A stretch of 64,000 bases of DNA from Agapetus fuscipes (lineage: Eukaryota > Arthropoda > Insecta > Trichoptera > Glossosomatidae), in contig OX637363.1 of NCBI GenBank assembly GCA_951799405.1, forward strand, positions 4,216,001-4,280,000. Reading direction: 5' to 3'. Within the stretch, counting starts at the first letter, position 1, and each line of letters begins with the position of its first letter. A program made the position numbers and the translations under genes. Positions 61,610-64,000 of this stretch are shown one piece after another. Below the pieces are notes generated by a model. It was not told where the DNA came from. It saw nothing but the letters and a program-made list of their open reading frames with translations, and did no database searches.

Positions 61610-62416
61610 AGAGTTATAAAGGTATAGAGATGAAGTCCAGGCCAAAATAATGTCCCCTTTTTTTTGGACTGAAGCGCTGAACCTCGATCCGCGTGCAATT
61701 TGTAATGCTCGGTTTTGGTCTCATTATTTCTCCAGCGCTCGGATCGTAAACATCTCGTTAAAAGTGGTTTTCTGTGTGAAAGGGCGCAAAAATAGGTCCG
61801 AAAAAGTAAAATAAATGGATGAAATCACATTTCACATGTAAATTTATGTTTTTAATACGCTAATTAACCTTTTATTTATATTTTGTACGAATTATTGACA
61901 GGCGCGTGCTAGAAGAGTGCGTCTACTTTAAAGATAGTGTTCTACCGTGTGAAAGAAAGGGACAACAGCGCCCAGGGCTGTACTCGAAATAATCGAGCCT
62001 CTTGAAAAATATTTTCCACTGACTACTAAAAAACAAAGTGGCACAAAAATGATAATTTTAGGAATTCTTCGACTAATAAATGGAATATATGTACAAAAAA
62101 AATGAGGCTTAATACGGTATACTCTTGCAAAAGTCGCTATGATATTTGACAGTTCAAATTATAACAACTCAAATTATACGAAACTTAGCGACTTTTGAAA
62201 TAGTACAATAAAATACAGAATAACATTTTTTTAAATCCAATGCAACGACAGCCATTGCAAAAAAAACTTTTTTTTAAACTAAGAGTGGTTTGCAAGTGGA
62301 TTCCTCGATTATTTCATCTAAATTAATGTGGTTACAATTTTAAACGAGTCGTATTATTTTTAAAATTAAAATAATAAAATCTTTAATTGATGAGGCATTC
62401 ACTTTGTAACCTTTCT
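61610..62416. other. Unassigned DNA
   Basis: Contains a small inverted repeat AAAAGTCGCT/AGCGACTTTT at 62130 and 62189. No gene recognised. Confidence 0.4.
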
Positions 62417-62504
62417 ATATTCTACAATCTAAGTTGCAAATATATATTTACATTAAAAACTCATATCAAATGCATACCCACAAACCAAAAAGTGCAGTTC
62501 GCGC

Positions 62505-63750
62505 TAGGGCATGGATACCGGTATACCGAAATACCGGTATACCGACTGTTATTTTCGGTATTTTGAAACCGGTATTTGAGGATAAAATACCGGTATTTCG
62601 GTTTTTCGTAAAAAAATATCAATTATTATTGCAAAGGTGTTTAAAAACTATGCAGAACGCTCAATTTATATGGTTCACAGTGTTGTTCATACTTCAGATG
62701 AGTTTTCATATGAGACGAATCACGATTATTAGAAAAAATCATCACAATATCAACTACGCAAAATTCTGCATGCTTAATAGTATCTAGTTGGTATTTAATG
62801 ATATCGCTTTCAGTTGTTCGTCTAATGTTTTACTTCTACAAATTAACTGCTACCGGCACGCGCGCACGCTCGAACACAACACAAGACGATACGTAAGTAC
62901 GTAAGCGCTATATCATTCATATTTCTCTCTCTCTCATACATTGGATTAGTATTAAACCTCTCGCTCGGTTCTTTTTGGGCATCCGGGCACTATGGTCTAC
63001 GCTCCACCCCTCCCTCAATCTATGACCACAAATCAAAACAGATCCCAGGTTGGCCAGATCGGAGAGGAAGAAGAAGATAATATTCAAACATTGATTCGTA
63101 TTGAAATGACATTGTATGAAAATGGAGGTACTAGAGGCAGATTTTTGGACGTAGCTTACAAGTACCTCTTAAGCATTCCACCGACGAGCGTTGAGTCAGA
63201 AAGGGCATTTTCAGCTGTTAGTTACATTATGTAACAAAATAAGATCATCTCTCAACGACGCGACGCAAGTTCGGACGCGTTATGTTTTCTTCGCACGATT
63301 TTCCAACAAACGCGATCTGACTGAAAAATAAACTTAAGTTAATTGCGCCTGCGCCTATATTTTGGTTTATTTAAGAAAATAAAACAAGTTGATTTTGTTT
63401 TAACTTATGTACGCTATATAAGAAATTCTCGTTGCACGATTTCATATAATATGAGAGTAAGACTGATTTTAATACCAATGTGATTGTGATGTTTGTGCCT
63501 TTAAAACAACTTAAATAATTCTTGGATCCAATAACGTATTTTATTTAATATTACCTTAACTATAATAACTCAATAAATGGTTTTTACTGAGTTGATCAAT
63601 AGTTCGAGTGTTTTTGGCATCATTTAACCAGTAATTAGCAGTATTTAATAAAATATCGAAAAAATACCGAAATTTCGGTATACCGGTATTGGAAATTTCA
63701 ATATCGGTATCAATACCGGTATGAAAATTATTCCGGTATTCCATGCCCTA
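62505..63750 (+). mobile_element. hAT element with ACCGGTAT subterminal repeats (1246 bp)
   Basis: Termini TAGGGCATGGATACCGG and CCGGTATTCCATGCCCTA, with a perfect 8-bp duplication GTTCGCGC (62497-62504, 63751-63758). Clusters of ATACCGGTAT words lie within about 100 bp of both ends. Only the transposase C-terminus remains. Confidence 0.95.
62992..63330 (+). pseudogene. hAT transposase C-terminal dimerisation region, frameshifted
   Basis: The first frame (62992-63234) contains YKYLLSIPPTSVESERAFSA, the conserved hATC signature, after an acidic stretch. A frameshift near 63230 leads to NKIRSSLNDAT in the next frame, then a stop at about 63330. In intact transposases these two blocks are contiguous, so one frameshift separates them. 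The catalytic RNase H-like core and zinc finger are absent, and the ORF start at 62992 is not the true start. It is inactive, but the termini could still be moved by a related transposase. Confidence 0.85.
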
Positions 63751-63885
63751 GTTCGCGCTTACAAATGCTGAATGCTTATAAATAAAATCCTAGCCTTAAA
63801 TGAAACAGGGGTGACATTGGCAAAGTGAACCATTTTTTACAGTATGGGTGGTCAGCCTCATACCCTATAAGTCACGGAAATTTGT

Positions 63886-64000
63886 TTTTTTAGTATTAAA
63901 ATTAAATCATGTTTTCGAAATTGGTTGTACATTAATAAATTTGACTCGTCCTGTAACCATATACAACTTATATTTTGATTTTTCATAAATAAATATTAAA
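63886..64000. other. Unassigned AT-rich end of window
   Basis: No recognised feature. Confidence 0.4.

Larger units (their letters stand above)
62417..63885 (-). repeat. Module A split by the hAT element
   Basis: Tail part 62417-62504 and head part 63751-63885 (GTTCGCGCTTACAAATGCTG to CTATAAGTCACGG). Confidence 0.9.

Noticed and set aside
61310..61627. Open frames of 62-105 codons through 61310-61627 that look like a repeat protein
   Set aside because: They arise because the tandem unit is mostly 57 bp and lacks stops; both strands are open and the unit is non-coding module A.

Overview
The window looks like repeat-dense, AT-rich intergenic or intronic DNA from an animal, probably an arthropod. 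I cannot name the species. Evidence for a eukaryote: almost no long ORFs, many tRNA-derived SINEs, 5'-truncated non-LTR retrotransposons with microsatellite tails, hAT, mariner and TA-type DNA elements, Penelope-like fragments and an LTR retrotransposon. Only one stretch looks like a host coding exon. It is on the minus strand at 5951-6195, encodes a predicted type II membrane protein N-terminus, and ends at a good splice donor.

Most of the rest can be assigned to recurring families, named here for convenience. Module A is a roughly 260-bp sequence with an (AGATT)n tail, present in over 30 copies; in several places it is joined to the ORF end of an RTE-like LINE. SINE-B is tRNA-derived and has two alternative 3' ends, one of them shared with a CR1-like LINE. 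SINE-C and SINE-E are two more tRNA-derived SINEs. MITE-D is 244 bp with 3-bp target duplications. MITE-G is 236 bp with TA target sites. MITE-M is about 230 bp with 8-bp duplications. MITE-J has long terminal inverted repeats. LTR-H is a set of solo-LTR-like sequences.

Layout: 0-5 kb is LINE ends, SINEs, a MITE-M inside a palindrome and a Penelope-like GIY-YIG fragment with hammerhead-like termini. 5-11 kb holds the host exon, a GC-rich patch and about 3 kb of unassigned DNA. 11-24 kb is CR1-like and RTE-like LINE ends, module A copies, foldback elements and a well-formed hammerhead-like motif. 25-27 kb has the longest ORF, a reverse transcriptase. 27-54 kb is a dense mosaic of SINEs, LINE ends and MITEs, many nested with readable target duplications. 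54-58.5 kb holds a decayed mariner and a young, internally deleted LTR retrotransposon with identical 260-bp LTRs. 58.8-64 kb holds a hammerhead-bearing inverted repeat, a short tandem array grown from module A and a hAT element inserted into a module A copy.

The genes do not form a pathway. What links them is mobilisation: short non-coding units borrow LINE 3' ends, and deleted DNA and LTR elements keep the termini needed for movement by enzymes supplied elsewhere. The clearest items for follow-up are the gag-integrase LTR element lacking reverse transcriptase, the hammerhead-like motifs in three unrelated-looking inverted repeats, and several insertions whose empty sites can be read from the sequence.
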